DNA of 64,000 nt from Phytopseudomonas flavescens (GTDB lineage: Bacteria > Pseudomonadota > Gammaproteobacteria > Pseudomonadales > Pseudomonadaceae). The translations under genes were made by a program, and so were the position numbers. Positions 27,614 to 35,854 of this stretch are shown here, in pieces. The stretch lies in assembly GCF_900100535.1 (NCBI RefSeq), contig NZ_FNDG01000003.1:1-64000 (forward strand), given 5' to 3'. Position 1 is the stretch's first letter; every line of letters starts with the position of its first letter. The notes beneath the pieces are model-generated. The model was not told the origin of the DNA and made no database searches. It worked only from the letters and a program-made list of their open reading frames with translations.

Positions 27614-28954
27614 ATGGATCCCTCTACGAGCGTCTCCTTCTCCGCCTATTTCGCCGATTTCGGCCTTGTGCTGTTCGCCCTGTTCCTGGTGCTGCTCAAC
27701 GGTTTCTTCGTCGCCGCCGAGTTCGCCATGGTCAAGTTGCGGGCCACCAAGGTCGAGGCCCTGGCGCAGGAGAATGGCTGGCGCGGACACATCCTGCGTA
27801 CCGTGCACAGCCAACTCGACGCCTACCTGTCGGCCTGCCAGCTGGGTATCACCCTGGCATCGCTCGGCCTTGGCTGGGTCGGCGAGCCCGCCTTCGCCCA
27901 CCTGCTCGAACCGCTGCTGACGTCGATCGGTATCGAATCGCAGAAGCTGATCCACGCTATCGCCTTCTTTACCGCCTTCTTCATCATTTCCTACCTGCAC
28001 ATCGTGGTCGGCGAGCTGGCGCCCAAGTCCTGGGCGATCCGCAAGCCCGAGCTGCTGTCACTGTGGACGGCGGTTCCGCTGTACCTGTTCTACTGGGCCA
28101 TGTACCCGGCGATTTTCCTGCTCAATGCCAGTGCCAACGCCATCCTGCGCATCGCCGGCCAGGGCGAGCCGGGCGTGCACCACGACCATCACTACAGCCG
28201 CGATGAACTCAAGCTGATCCTGCACTCCAGCCGTGCCAGCGACCCGACCGATCAGGACATGCGTGTACTGGCCTCGGCGGTGGAGCTCGGCGAACTGGAA
28301 GTGGTGGACTGGGCCAACTCCCGCGAAGACCTGATCTACCTCGAACTCCATGCCACGCTGGACGAAGTGTTCAGCCTGTTCCGTCGTCATAAATACAGCC
28401 GCTACCCGATCTACGACGAGGCCGCTGGCGAGTTCGTCGGCGTGCTGCACATCAAGGACCTGCTGCTGCACCTGTCGCTGCTGGAAATGCTGCCATCGAC
28501 GCTGCGCCTCAGCGAACTGATGCACCCGCTGGAGAAGGTCAACCGCAACCTGCCGCTCTCCGAGTTGCTGGAGCAGTTCCGCAAGGGGGGGGCCCACTTC
28601 GCCCTGGTCGAGGAAGCCGATGGCAAGGTCATCGGCTACCTGACCATGGAAGACGTGCTGGAAGCCCTGGTCGGCGATATCCAGGACGAGCACCGCAAGG
28701 CCGAGCGCGGCATTCTCACCTATCAGCCCGGCAAGTTGCTGGTGCGTGGTGACACGCCGCTGTTCAAGCTGGAGCGTCTGCTGGGCGTCGACCTCGACCA
28801 TATCGAGGCGGAGACCCTCGCCGGGCTGATCTACGAAACCCTCAAACGCGTGCCCGAGGAAGAAGAGTCCCTCGAAGCGGCGGGGCTGCGGCTGATCATC
28901 AAGAAGATGAAGGGCCCCAAGATCGTCTTGGTCAAGGTCATCAAGCTGGACTGA
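27614..28954 (+). CDS. DUF21-CBS-CorC_HlyC family membrane protein
   Basis: A 446-residue protein of the CNNM/CorC-like group. The N-terminal DUF21 transmembrane domain (about 12-185) has the typical LVLLNGFFVAAEFAMVKLR and CQLGITLASLGLGWVGEP. A CBS pair follows (about 215-335; HKYSRYPIYDEAAGEFVGVLHIKDLL, FALVEEADGKVIGYLTMEDVLEALVGDI) and a CorC_HlyC domain closes the protein. Relatives are linked to Mg2+/Co2+ efflux. The haemolysin name often attached to the family is historical. It sits downstream of phoR, as in P. aeruginosa. Confidence 0.9.
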   Translation: MDPSTSVSFSAYFADFGLVLFALFLVLLNGFFVAAEFAMVKLRATKVEALAQENGWRGHILRTVHSQLDAYLSACQLGITLASLGLGWVGEPAFAHLLEPLLTSIGIESQKLIHAIAFFTAFFIISYLHIVVGELAPKSWAIRKPELLSLWTAVPLYLFYWAMYPAIFLLNASANAILRIAGQGEPGVHHDHHYSRDELKLILHSSRASDPTDQDMRVLASAVELGELEVVDWANSREDLIYLELHATLDEVFSLFRRHKYSRYPIYDEAAGEFVGVLHIKDLLLHLSLLEMLPSTLRLSELMHPLEKVNRNLPLSELLEQFRKGGAHFALVEEADGKVIGYLTMEDVLEALVGDIQDEHRKAERGILTYQPGKLLVRGDTPLFKLERLLGVDLDHIEAETLAGLIYETLKRVPEEEESLEAAGLRLIIKKMKGPKIVLVKVIKLD

Positions 28955-29189
28955 TCGCCCTGCAGAGCAGGCTGTAGCCTCCTGCGACACGGCGTTGAAT
29001 CGCCTTTTCGAAAAGTTGACCGACAAGTCATTTATAGCCTGACAGGATCTTGGCCCAGCTGACCTGCATCGTCGCCCGCTACCGTTCGTCTGGTGGCTCG
29101 AATATCGTGAGCGACGCACAGTCCACCGGCCTGCACCACATTCGATTCGGTGCATGCCTTTACATGAACAGACTGCCAAGGATTCAGCC

Positions 29190-29948
29190 ATGCAAATCAA
29201 TGGAATCGCTTCGAAAACTGCACTCGCCATCTGTCTGGCCGGCGTTTCACACGCTTACGCCGACTCGATCACAGACCCCATCTCCACCATCGGTGTGATC
29301 GGCTCGCATAACCAGTACAAGCAGACCACTTTCGGCGAGAGCGACAAGGAACGTCTGAACCAGGGCGGCCTGTTCTACAACTTCGGCAACAAGCTGACCG
29401 GTCATGAAGGCTTCATCTATCAGGCGGGCATCGAAGGCCAGTACCGTGAGAAGGACGATGACGAATACAAGTCGGCCCGCGCCGACCTCGACCTGGGCCT
29501 GCGCGCTGCGCTGAGCACCAACAACTACATCGACTTCATCGTCGGCGGTGGCTACGACTGGGGCCGTATCGAACAGGACAACGTCGGTCCGCTCGATACC
29601 AACGTCAAGCTGACCAGCAAGTCGCCATTCGCCAAGGCAGGTGTCGGCTACAACTACCTGACCCCGGACTACACCGTCCGCCTCGAAGCCGGTGCGCGCT
29701 ACTCGCTCGACGCGGAAGCCGAGCTGAAAGTCAGCGGCGCAGGCAGCGACACCGTAGACCTGAAGGACAAGGCCAATCCCTATGCCGAACTGACCGTGCT
29801 GTGGAACAAGGGCATCAACAACCTGCCGATCAGCACCAGCCTGTACTACACCCGCACCAACTACAAAGTCGACAGCGACAGCGTGCTGACCGAGAACAGC
29901 AAGCTCAAGCAGGAACAGATTGGCCTGAAGGTCGGCCTGGCTTTCTAA
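29190..29948 (+). CDS. Orphan outer-membrane beta-barrel protein
   Basis: A 252-residue protein with a signal peptide of about 22 residues (MQINGIASKTALAICLAGVSHAYA). The mature part is built of alternating hydrophobic and polar strands (FIYQAGIEGQYREK, YIDFIVGGGYDWGRI, PFAKAGVGYNYLTPDYTVRLEAGARY) and ends GLKVGLAF with a C-terminal Phe, the outer-membrane barrel signal. I do not recognise the specific family. The upstream start at 29154 would spoil the signal peptide. Its stop overlaps the stop of the convergent GMC oxidoreductase. Function unknown; it could be a small porin. Confidence 0.75.
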   Translation: MQINGIASKTALAICLAGVSHAYADSITDPISTIGVIGSHNQYKQTTFGESDKERLNQGGLFYNFGNKLTGHEGFIYQAGIEGQYREKDDDEYKSARADLDLGLRAALSTNNYIDFIVGGGYDWGRIEQDNVGPLDTNVKLTSKSPFAKAGVGYNYLTPDYTVRLEAGARYSLDAEAELKVSGAGSDTVDLKDKANPYAELTVLWNKGINNLPISTSLYYTRTNYKVDSDSVLTENSKLKQEQIGLKVGLAF

Positions 29949-31576
29949 GCCTCCGGCATAAGCGGGTACCTGGCCGTCAGACTGGGTACCTCGCTGCTCA
30001 GGATAAAATCTGCCGCACGCTCGCCGATCATGATGCACGCCGCGTTGGTGTTGCCGCTGATCAGCGTCGGCATGATCGAGGCATCGGCAACCCGCAGGTT
30101 CTCCATGCCGCGCACCTTCAGCGCCGGTGTCACCACCGCCATTTCGTCAGAGCCCATCTTGCAGGTGCCAACCGGGTGAAACACGGTGGTCGCGCACTCG
30201 CGCAAATGCGCCAGCAACTGCTCATCGGTCTGCACGTCTGATCCTGGCAACATCTCGACGCCACGCGAACTATCGAAGGCTGGCTGGGCAAGAATCCTGC
30301 GCGCCAGTTTCACACCCTCGATCAATACGCGTGCGTCCGCCTCGTCGCTGAAGAAGTTGAAGTCGACGAGCAGGCTGCGTCCCGCCCCCAGACGCACCTC
30401 ACCAATGCTTTTCGGGCGCAGCACGCAGGTATGAATGGCATAGCCATGACCCCACTCGAACAGCCGTCCGCGGTGGCTGCGATAACCGGGCACGAAATGC
30501 ATCTGTACGTCGGGCAGCCCTTCGGCCAGGGGCGTACGGGCAAAGCCGCCGGCCTCGACGTAGTTGGTGGTCAGCCAGCCCATCTTCTGCGCCAGGTACT
30601 TGAACGGCGACACCAGCACCTTGGGCAGCGAACCAAGGGAGAAGCCCAGCGATAGCGGGCTCTTCGAGCGCACGGTAACCAGGCCATCGACATGATCCTG
30701 GAGGTTCTTGCCAACGCCGGCCAGATTAACCCGGCAAGCCACACCGGCGGCCTCCAGCTCGGCCTTGGGGCCAATGCCGGACTTCAGCAGCAGATGCGCT
30801 GAACCGAGGGAGCCGGCGCAGAGAATGGTCTCACGACGGCAGCGCAAGGCACGCCACTGTTCGCCCTGCTGTAGCTCTACGCCGGTGACGCGGTCACCCT
30901 CGAGGATCAGCCGCTCCACCTGGCAGCCCGTGAGCACGGTGAGGTTACTGCGCTCACGCACGGGATGGACGAAGGCCCGATAGCTGGACAGGCGCTTGGC
31001 GTTCTTCTGGGTCACGTTGTAGATACCCACGCCTTCCAGGGTACCGCCATTGAAATCGTCGTTTTGACGCAGACCCACCTGCTCCGCTGCGCGGATATAA
31101 ACCCTGGACAGCGGGTTGGGATCACGCGGCTTGTCCACCAGCAACTCGCCCTGAGTGCCGTGATACAGCAACGATTGACCGAGACGGTTATCTTCCGAAC
31201 GCTTGAAATACGGCAGCACGTCCTGCCAGCCCCAGCCGGGGCAGCCCGCCGCCTGCCAGCCCTCGTAATCACTGGTATCGCCGCGGATGTAGATCATGCT
31301 GTTCATCGAGCTGGAGCCACCGAGCACCTTGCCGCGCGGCGTGTGAAGGCTGCGCCCGGCCAGATGCTGCTGCGGCGTGGAAAAGTAGTTCCAGCTGAAC
31401 ACGCGGCTCTTGTACAGGGTGATGGTGCCGGCTGGTACCTGCACGCGTGGGCTGGCGTCGCTGCCACCCGCTTCGATCAGGCACACGCGCACGGCAGGGT
31501 CGGCGCTGAGGCGGTTGGCCAATACACAGCCGGCGGAACCGGCACCGACGATCAGGTAGTCGAAGGCGTCATCCAT
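29945..31576 (-). CDS. GMC-family FAD alcohol oxidoreductase (choline dehydrogenase-like)
   Basis: A 543-residue flavoprotein. The N-terminal ADP-binding motif GAGSAGCVLANRLS and EAGG are present, then the GMC signature RGKVLGGSSSMNSMIYIRG. The catalytic His sits near 467 (TTVFHPVGTCKMG) and the conserved Asn in SGNTN (507-511). The family oxidises alcohols to aldehydes. It is the last gene of a leftward cluster with an ABC importer, an aminotransferase and an aldehyde dehydrogenase, which suggests a substrate or intermediate with a hydroxyl group. No betT/betI/betB-type genes are present, so choline is not the favoured substrate. Confidence 0.88.
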   Translation of the reverse strand: MDDAFDYLIVGAGSAGCVLANRLSADPAVRVCLIEAGGSDASPRVQVPAGTITLYKSRVFSWNYFSTPQQHLAGRSLHTPRGKVLGGSSSMNSMIYIRGDTSDYEGWQAAGCPGWGWQDVLPYFKRSEDNRLGQSLLYHGTQGELLVDKPRDPNPLSRVYIRAAEQVGLRQNDDFNGGTLEGVGIYNVTQKNAKRLSSYRAFVHPVRERSNLTVLTGCQVERLILEGDRVTGVELQQGEQWRALRCRRETILCAGSLGSAHLLLKSGIGPKAELEAAGVACRVNLAGVGKNLQDHVDGLVTVRSKSPLSLGFSLGSLPKVLVSPFKYLAQKMGWLTTNYVEAGGFARTPLAEGLPDVQMHFVPGYRSHRGRLFEWGHGYAIHTCVLRPKSIGEVRLGAGRSLLVDFNFFSDEADARVLIEGVKLARRILAQPAFDSSRGVEMLPGSDVQTDEQLLAHLRECATTVFHPVGTCKMGSDEMAVVTPALKVRGMENLRVADASIMPTLISGNTNAACIMIGERAADFILSSEVPSLTARYPLMPEA

Positions 31577-31577
31577 T

Positions 31578-32411
31578 TCAGTGCACCGCCTCCAGGTCGT
31601 CGTGCAGCAGGCCGAGGATGTGCCGCTTCATGCGGATGAACTCCGGCTCCATCACCACGTCGAGGGTGCGCGGGCGTTCGATCGGTACATCGATAATTTC
31701 CTTGATACGGCCAGGGCGCGCACCCATCACGTAGATGCGGTCGGCGAGCAGGATCGCTTCGTCTATGTCATGGGTGACGAACACCACGGTCTTCCTGCTG
31801 TTGCCCCACACCTGCAGCAGCAATTGCTGCATCTGCAGGCGGGTCTGGCTGTCGAGGGCCCCGAAAGGCTCGTCCATCAGCAGGATCTGTGGATCGTTGG
31901 CCAGCGCGCGGGCGATGGCCACCCGCTGCATCATGCCGCCGGACAACTGCTTCGGGTAATGCTCGGCAAATTTCGCCAGCCCCACTTCATTGAGATAGAA
32001 CTCGACAATGGTGCGAATTTCGCTGGACTCCAGCTTACGGCGTTTGAGGCCGAACTCGATGTTCTGGCGAACCGTAAGCCACGGGAACAGGGTGTAGCCC
32101 TGGAACACCATGCCGCGGTCGGCACCCGGCCCTTCGACCCGCTCGCCACCCACATAGATTTCGCCCTCGCTGGGCTCGTTGAGGCCAGCGGTAAGGTAGA
32201 GCAGGCTCGACTTGCCACAGCCGGACGGACCGACAATCACCGCGAACTGTTGATCCGGTACCTCGAAAGACACCCGGTCCAGGGCGGTGAAGGTGTCGCC
32301 GTTGGGCGACTGATAGCGCAGGCTGACGTTGTCCACACGCAGGCGCGCGGTGACCTCAGCGTACTCGCTGAGCGCGGGCATCACGTAGGGTTTCTTGGCT
32401 ACTGCGCCCAT
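31578..32411 (-). CDS. ABC importer ATPase, taurine/nitrate type
   Basis: A 277-residue ATPase of the TauB/SsuB/NrtD group. Walker A GPSGCGKSS, Q-loop VFQGYTLFPWL, signature LSGGMMQRVAIARAL, Walker B ILLMDEPFGALD and the switch His in VFVTHDID are all intact. The start ATG at 32411 overlaps the end of the permease gene by 13 bases; a longer upstream frame lies wholly inside the permease. The GMC stop-to-start spacing downstream is 1 base. Confidence 0.93.
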   Translation of the reverse strand: MGAVAKKPYVMPALSEYAEVTARLRVDNVSLRYQSPNGDTFTALDRVSFEVPDQQFAVIVGPSGCGKSSLLYLTAGLNEPSEGEIYVGGERVEGPGADRGMVFQGYTLFPWLTVRQNIEFGLKRRKLESSEIRTIVEFYLNEVGLAKFAEHYPKQLSGGMMQRVAIARALANDPQILLMDEPFGALDSQTRLQMQQLLLQVWGNSRKTVVFVTHDIDEAILLADRIYVMGARPGRIKEIIDVPIERPRTLDVVMEPEFIRMKRHILGLLHDDLEAVH

Positions 32412-33202
32412 TTGGTAATCCTCAGCCGAAGCAATCGAAACAGTTGATCGGTAATCAGCCCGAGCAGGCCGATGATGGCGATGGCCAGGAAAATCACGTC
32501 CACTTGGAAGCCGCGCATGGCCTTGAGGCTGATGTAGCCGAGGCCACTGGAGGCGGCCACCAGCTCGGCCACCACCAGGTACGTCCAGGCCCAGCCCATG
32601 GTGACTCGCAAGGTATCGAGGATGCCGGGCAGCGAGGCTGGGCCGAGTACGTGCAACACCACATCGCGGCGACTTGCGCCAAGGGTGTAGCTGGCGTTGA
32701 TCAGATCCCGCGGCACGCCCTTGGACACGTCGGCAATCATCACCAGTTGCTGAAAGAACACACCAAAGATGATGACCGCCACGCGCTGCTCCAGACCGAT
32801 GCCGATCCACAGGATGAACAGCGGCACGAAGGAGGTCACCGGCAGGTAACGGATGAAGTTGACCAGGGGTTCGAGGAACGCCTGGACGATGCGAAAGCTG
32901 CCCATCAACAGGCCCAATGGCACCGAGACCAGAGACGACAAGGCAAAGCCGATCAGCACCACTTCCAGACTGGACAGCACATGCTTGCTCAGGGTGCCGT
33001 CACCGGCCAGGCGCACGCCGGCTTCGACGACCTGACCAGGGTTCGGCAGAAACATCGACGGCACCACACCGCCGTACGACAAAGCGGCCCACAGGCCGAG
33101 CACCAACAACCAGCACAGGGCGCCGGTGCCGAGCACCAGCTTGCGTGGCAGCTCTACTTTGGGCGTCAGACAGCGCTGCGCCCAGGTTTTTTGCGTGGCC
33201 AT
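32399..33202 (-). CDS. ABC importer permease, taurine/nitrate type
   Basis: A 267-residue inner-membrane protein with about six helices (LVLGTGALCWLLVLGLWAAL, VVLIGFALSSLVSVPLGLLMG, SFVPLFILWIGIGLEQRVAVIIFG and others). The EAA loop GASRRDVVLHVLGPASLPGILDTLR is intact. It belongs to the TauC/SsuC/NrtB group of permeases. The ATG at 33202 (MATQKTWAQ) is chosen over an extension with no family likeness. Confidence 0.92.
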   Translation of the reverse strand: MATQKTWAQRCLTPKVELPRKLVLGTGALCWLLVLGLWAALSYGGVVPSMFLPNPGQVVEAGVRLAGDGTLSKHVLSSLEVVLIGFALSSLVSVPLGLLMGSFRIVQAFLEPLVNFIRYLPVTSFVPLFILWIGIGLEQRVAVIIFGVFFQQLVMIADVSKGVPRDLINASYTLGASRRDVVLHVLGPASLPGILDTLRVTMGWAWTYLVVAELVAASSGLGYISLKAMRGFQVDVIFLAIAIIGLLGLITDQLFRLLRLRITKWAQ

Positions 33203-33315
33203 GAACCACCTCGTGTTGCAGGTATTTGAGAAGCCCGTGGCTGCCACGCCTCACACCGCGCGCGGATGTCGAGAGGCATCGTGGCAGTGGCGTGAACAGC
33301 CAGCGGACGGAACGC

Positions 33316-34302
33316 TTACGGGGTAACGAACGAGGTATCCACCAGGTCCTCGTAGCTCACTGCGTAAGGTTTGCCCTGCAGGCTGGTCCAGGTCTCGTTG
33401 GCCAGGCCGATGAGGCCGGCGATGTCGCCCGGTTTGCCCGGGGTGCCGAGCAGTTTTTCGCTCATGGCCTGGTCATAGAACTTCACGCCCTTGGCTGCCT
33501 CGACCAGGTCCTTCGGATCGGACAGGTAGCCGCCAACGCCCTTGGCCATGATTTCGTAGGCTTCCTGCGGATGGGTCTTGGTGTACTCGACTGCCTTGTA
33601 AAGGCCAGCGACCAGCGCCTTTACATCGTCTGGCTGCTTCTCGATCACGTCGCAGGACAACGCCACCACGTCGACGATTACCCCGGGCGTCTCGCTGCTG
33701 TCGATCAGCACCTTGCCCTGCTCTTTCGCCTTGACCAGCGACAGGTGCGGCTCCCAGGTCACAGCCGCCGGTATGCGGCCGGCGATGAATGCAGTGGCCG
33801 CATCGTCAGCCGTCATGTTCTGGATTTCCAGATCGCTCATGCTCATGCCCTTCTGCTTGAGCAGGTAGGACAGCCAGAACTGCGATACCGAACCTTCGTT
33901 GACCGCCACCGCCTTGCCTTTCAGTTGCTCCAGGCTGGTCACTTCGTTACCCACCAGCACGCCATCACCGCCGTGACTTTCGTCCAGCGCGGCAACGGCC
34001 TTGAAGCAGAAGTTCTTCGAACGATACTTGAGGATTTCATCGATGGTCGATGCTGAGCCCGACAACTTGCCCGAGGCCTGGGCCGCCATGTACATGGCCG
34101 ACTCCTCGATCACGGTGAACTCGACATCCAGCCCCTGCTCCTTGAAGTAACCGAGGTCACGGGCCAGGTAAAGCGTGCCGTAACCGACCCAAGTGGTGTG
34201 CCCGAGGGTCAGGGTTCCGGCCTGGGCGCTGACGGCCATGCCGGCGGCGACGGCGGTGCATGCAAAAGAGCGGATGACACGGTGGCGCAAGGACTTGTTC
34301 AT
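33316..34302 (-). CDS. ABC importer periplasmic substrate-binding protein (TauA/SsuA/NMT1-like)
   Basis: A 328-residue protein with a signal peptide cleaved near 28 (AGMAVSAQA-GTL). The mature start TLTLGHTTWVGYGTLYLARDLGYFKEQGLDVEF is typical of the NMT1/THI5-like group, as are KGKAVAVNEGSVSQFWLSYLL and FIAGRIPAAVTWEPHL. This group binds small sulfonates, nitrate, pyrimidine precursors and other compounds, so the ligand cannot be read from sequence. It precedes the permease by 113 bases. Confidence 0.9.
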   Translation of the reverse strand: MNKSLRHRVIRSFACTAVAAGMAVSAQAGTLTLGHTTWVGYGTLYLARDLGYFKEQGLDVEFTVIEESAMYMAAQASGKLSGSASTIDEILKYRSKNFCFKAVAALDESHGGDGVLVGNEVTSLEQLKGKAVAVNEGSVSQFWLSYLLKQKGMSMSDLEIQNMTADDAATAFIAGRIPAAVTWEPHLSLVKAKEQGKVLIDSSETPGVIVDVVALSCDVIEKQPDDVKALVAGLYKAVEYTKTHPQEAYEIMAKGVGGYLSDPKDLVEAAKGVKFYDQAMSEKLLGTPGKPGDIAGLIGLANETWTSLQGKPYAVSYEDLVDTSFVTP

Positions 34303-34438
34303 GAGGCACTCCCACAGCCTGTTGGCTTGTTTTTGGTTTCCATGGGGCAGGTGCAGGCCAGGGGCCAAGGGCGTATCGCAGGCCGGCCTCATGGGGCCGG
34401 CACAGTAGTCTTCAGCGCTCTCTACGGAACACGTTGGT

Positions 34439-35812
34439 TTACAGCAGATTCAGTTCACGCCCGGTTCGATCCACCGCGCGGCGGGTCTTCTCCACCAGCT
34501 CATCCAGCTCGGCATGGGTGGCGACCAGCGCTGGCGCCATGATCATCCGGCCGAGGGTCGAGCGAATGATCAGGCCCTCGTCGAAACCAACGGTGCGGCA
34601 GTGCCAGGCGATGTCGTTCTCGTTGGCGAAACGTTTGCGCGTGCCTTTGTCTTCGGCGAACTGCAACGCAGCAACCAGGCCGACACCCTGGATATCGCCG
34701 ATCACCGGATGCCCGGCAAAGGTCTCTCGCAGCAGGTTGTGCAGGTAGGGGCCGGTGTCGGTTTTCACCGTTTCGACGATCTTCTCGTCACGCAGCGCAG
34801 TGAGGTTGGCGATGGCCACCGCCGCCGCCACCGGGTGACCTGCATAGGTCAGGCCATGAGCGAACAGGCCACCTTGCTGCACCAGCACCTCAGCCATCCG
34901 CGCACTGAACACCAGACCACCCATGGGAATGTAGCCACTGGTCAGACCCTTGGCGATGGTCAGGGTGTCCGGCTGGAAAGCGAAGTGCTGGTGGGCAAAC
35001 CATTCCCCGGTGCGACCGAAGCCACCGATCACCTCGTCGGCGCACAGCAGCACGTCGTACTGGCGGCAGATGCGCTGGATCTCGGCCCAGTAGCTGGCCG
35101 GTGGGAAGATCATGCCGCCAGCGCCCTGGAAGGGTTCGGCGACAAAGGCGGCGACGTTCTCGGCGCCCAGTTCGAGGATCTTCGCTTCCAGCTCGCCAGC
35201 GGCCTTGAGGCCGAACTGCTGCTCGCTCAGGTCGCCGCCCTCGGCGAAGTAGTAAGGCTCACCGATATGGGCGAAGTCCGGCAGCATGCCGCCCATCTCG
35301 TGCATAAAGCCCATGCCGCCCAGGGCGGTACTGCCCAGGGTCGAGCCGTGGTAGCCGTTCCAGCGGCCGATCATCACTTTCTTCTGCGGCTTGCCGAGGA
35401 TCTGCCAGTAACGGCGCACACTGCGGATCAATAGCTCGTTGGCCTCGGAGCCGGAGTTGGTGTAGATGGCATGGCTGTAATGCTTCGGCAACAGGCTGAA
35501 GAGCAGCTCGGAGAGTTCCACGACCCGCGGGTGTGTGGTCTGGAAGAACAGGTTGTAGTACGGCAGTTCTTCGAGCTGCCGACTGGCAGCGGCATTCAGG
35601 TCAGCACGCCCATAGCCGAGCGCTGTGCACCACAGCCCGGACATGCCGTCGAGATAGCGTTTGCCATCGCTATCCCACAGGTTAAGACCCTGCCCCTTGG
35701 CGATCACCAGAGCGCCCTTCTCATTCAGCACCTTCTGGTCGAGAAAGGCATGGATATGATGGGCCGCATCCAACGCCTGGTACTGCTGCGTGCTGTGTTT
35801 CGGGGCGGTCAT
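34439..35812 (-). CDS. Class III omega-aminotransferase (SpuC-like)
   Basis: A 457-residue PLP enzyme closely resembling polyamine:pyruvate aminotransferase SpuC in the blocks I remember: LNEKGALVIAKGQGLNLWDSDG, ELPYYNLFFQTTHP, TNSGSEANE, IGRWNGYHGSTL, ADEVIGGFGRTGEWF and TIAKGLTSGYIPMGG with the Schiff-base Lys288. It should transfer a terminal amine to pyruvate and leave an aldehyde. The neighbouring aldehyde dehydrogenase would oxidise that. The start MTAPKHSTQQY at 35812 matches the family; an extension to 35851 is possible. Confidence 0.92.
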   Translation of the reverse strand: MTAPKHSTQQYQALDAAHHIHAFLDQKVLNEKGALVIAKGQGLNLWDSDGKRYLDGMSGLWCTALGYGRADLNAAASRQLEELPYYNLFFQTTHPRVVELSELLFSLLPKHYSHAIYTNSGSEANELLIRSVRRYWQILGKPQKKVMIGRWNGYHGSTLGSTALGGMGFMHEMGGMLPDFAHIGEPYYFAEGGDLSEQQFGLKAAGELEAKILELGAENVAAFVAEPFQGAGGMIFPPASYWAEIQRICRQYDVLLCADEVIGGFGRTGEWFAHQHFAFQPDTLTIAKGLTSGYIPMGGLVFSARMAEVLVQQGGLFAHGLTYAGHPVAAAVAIANLTALRDEKIVETVKTDTGPYLHNLLRETFAGHPVIGDIQGVGLVAALQFAEDKGTRKRFANENDIAWHCRTVGFDEGLIIRSTLGRMIMAPALVATHAELDELVEKTRRAVDRTGRELNLL

Positions 35813-35854
35813 GGCAAGGCTCCTGTGATCGGGTTCGGCACTACTGGCCACTGC

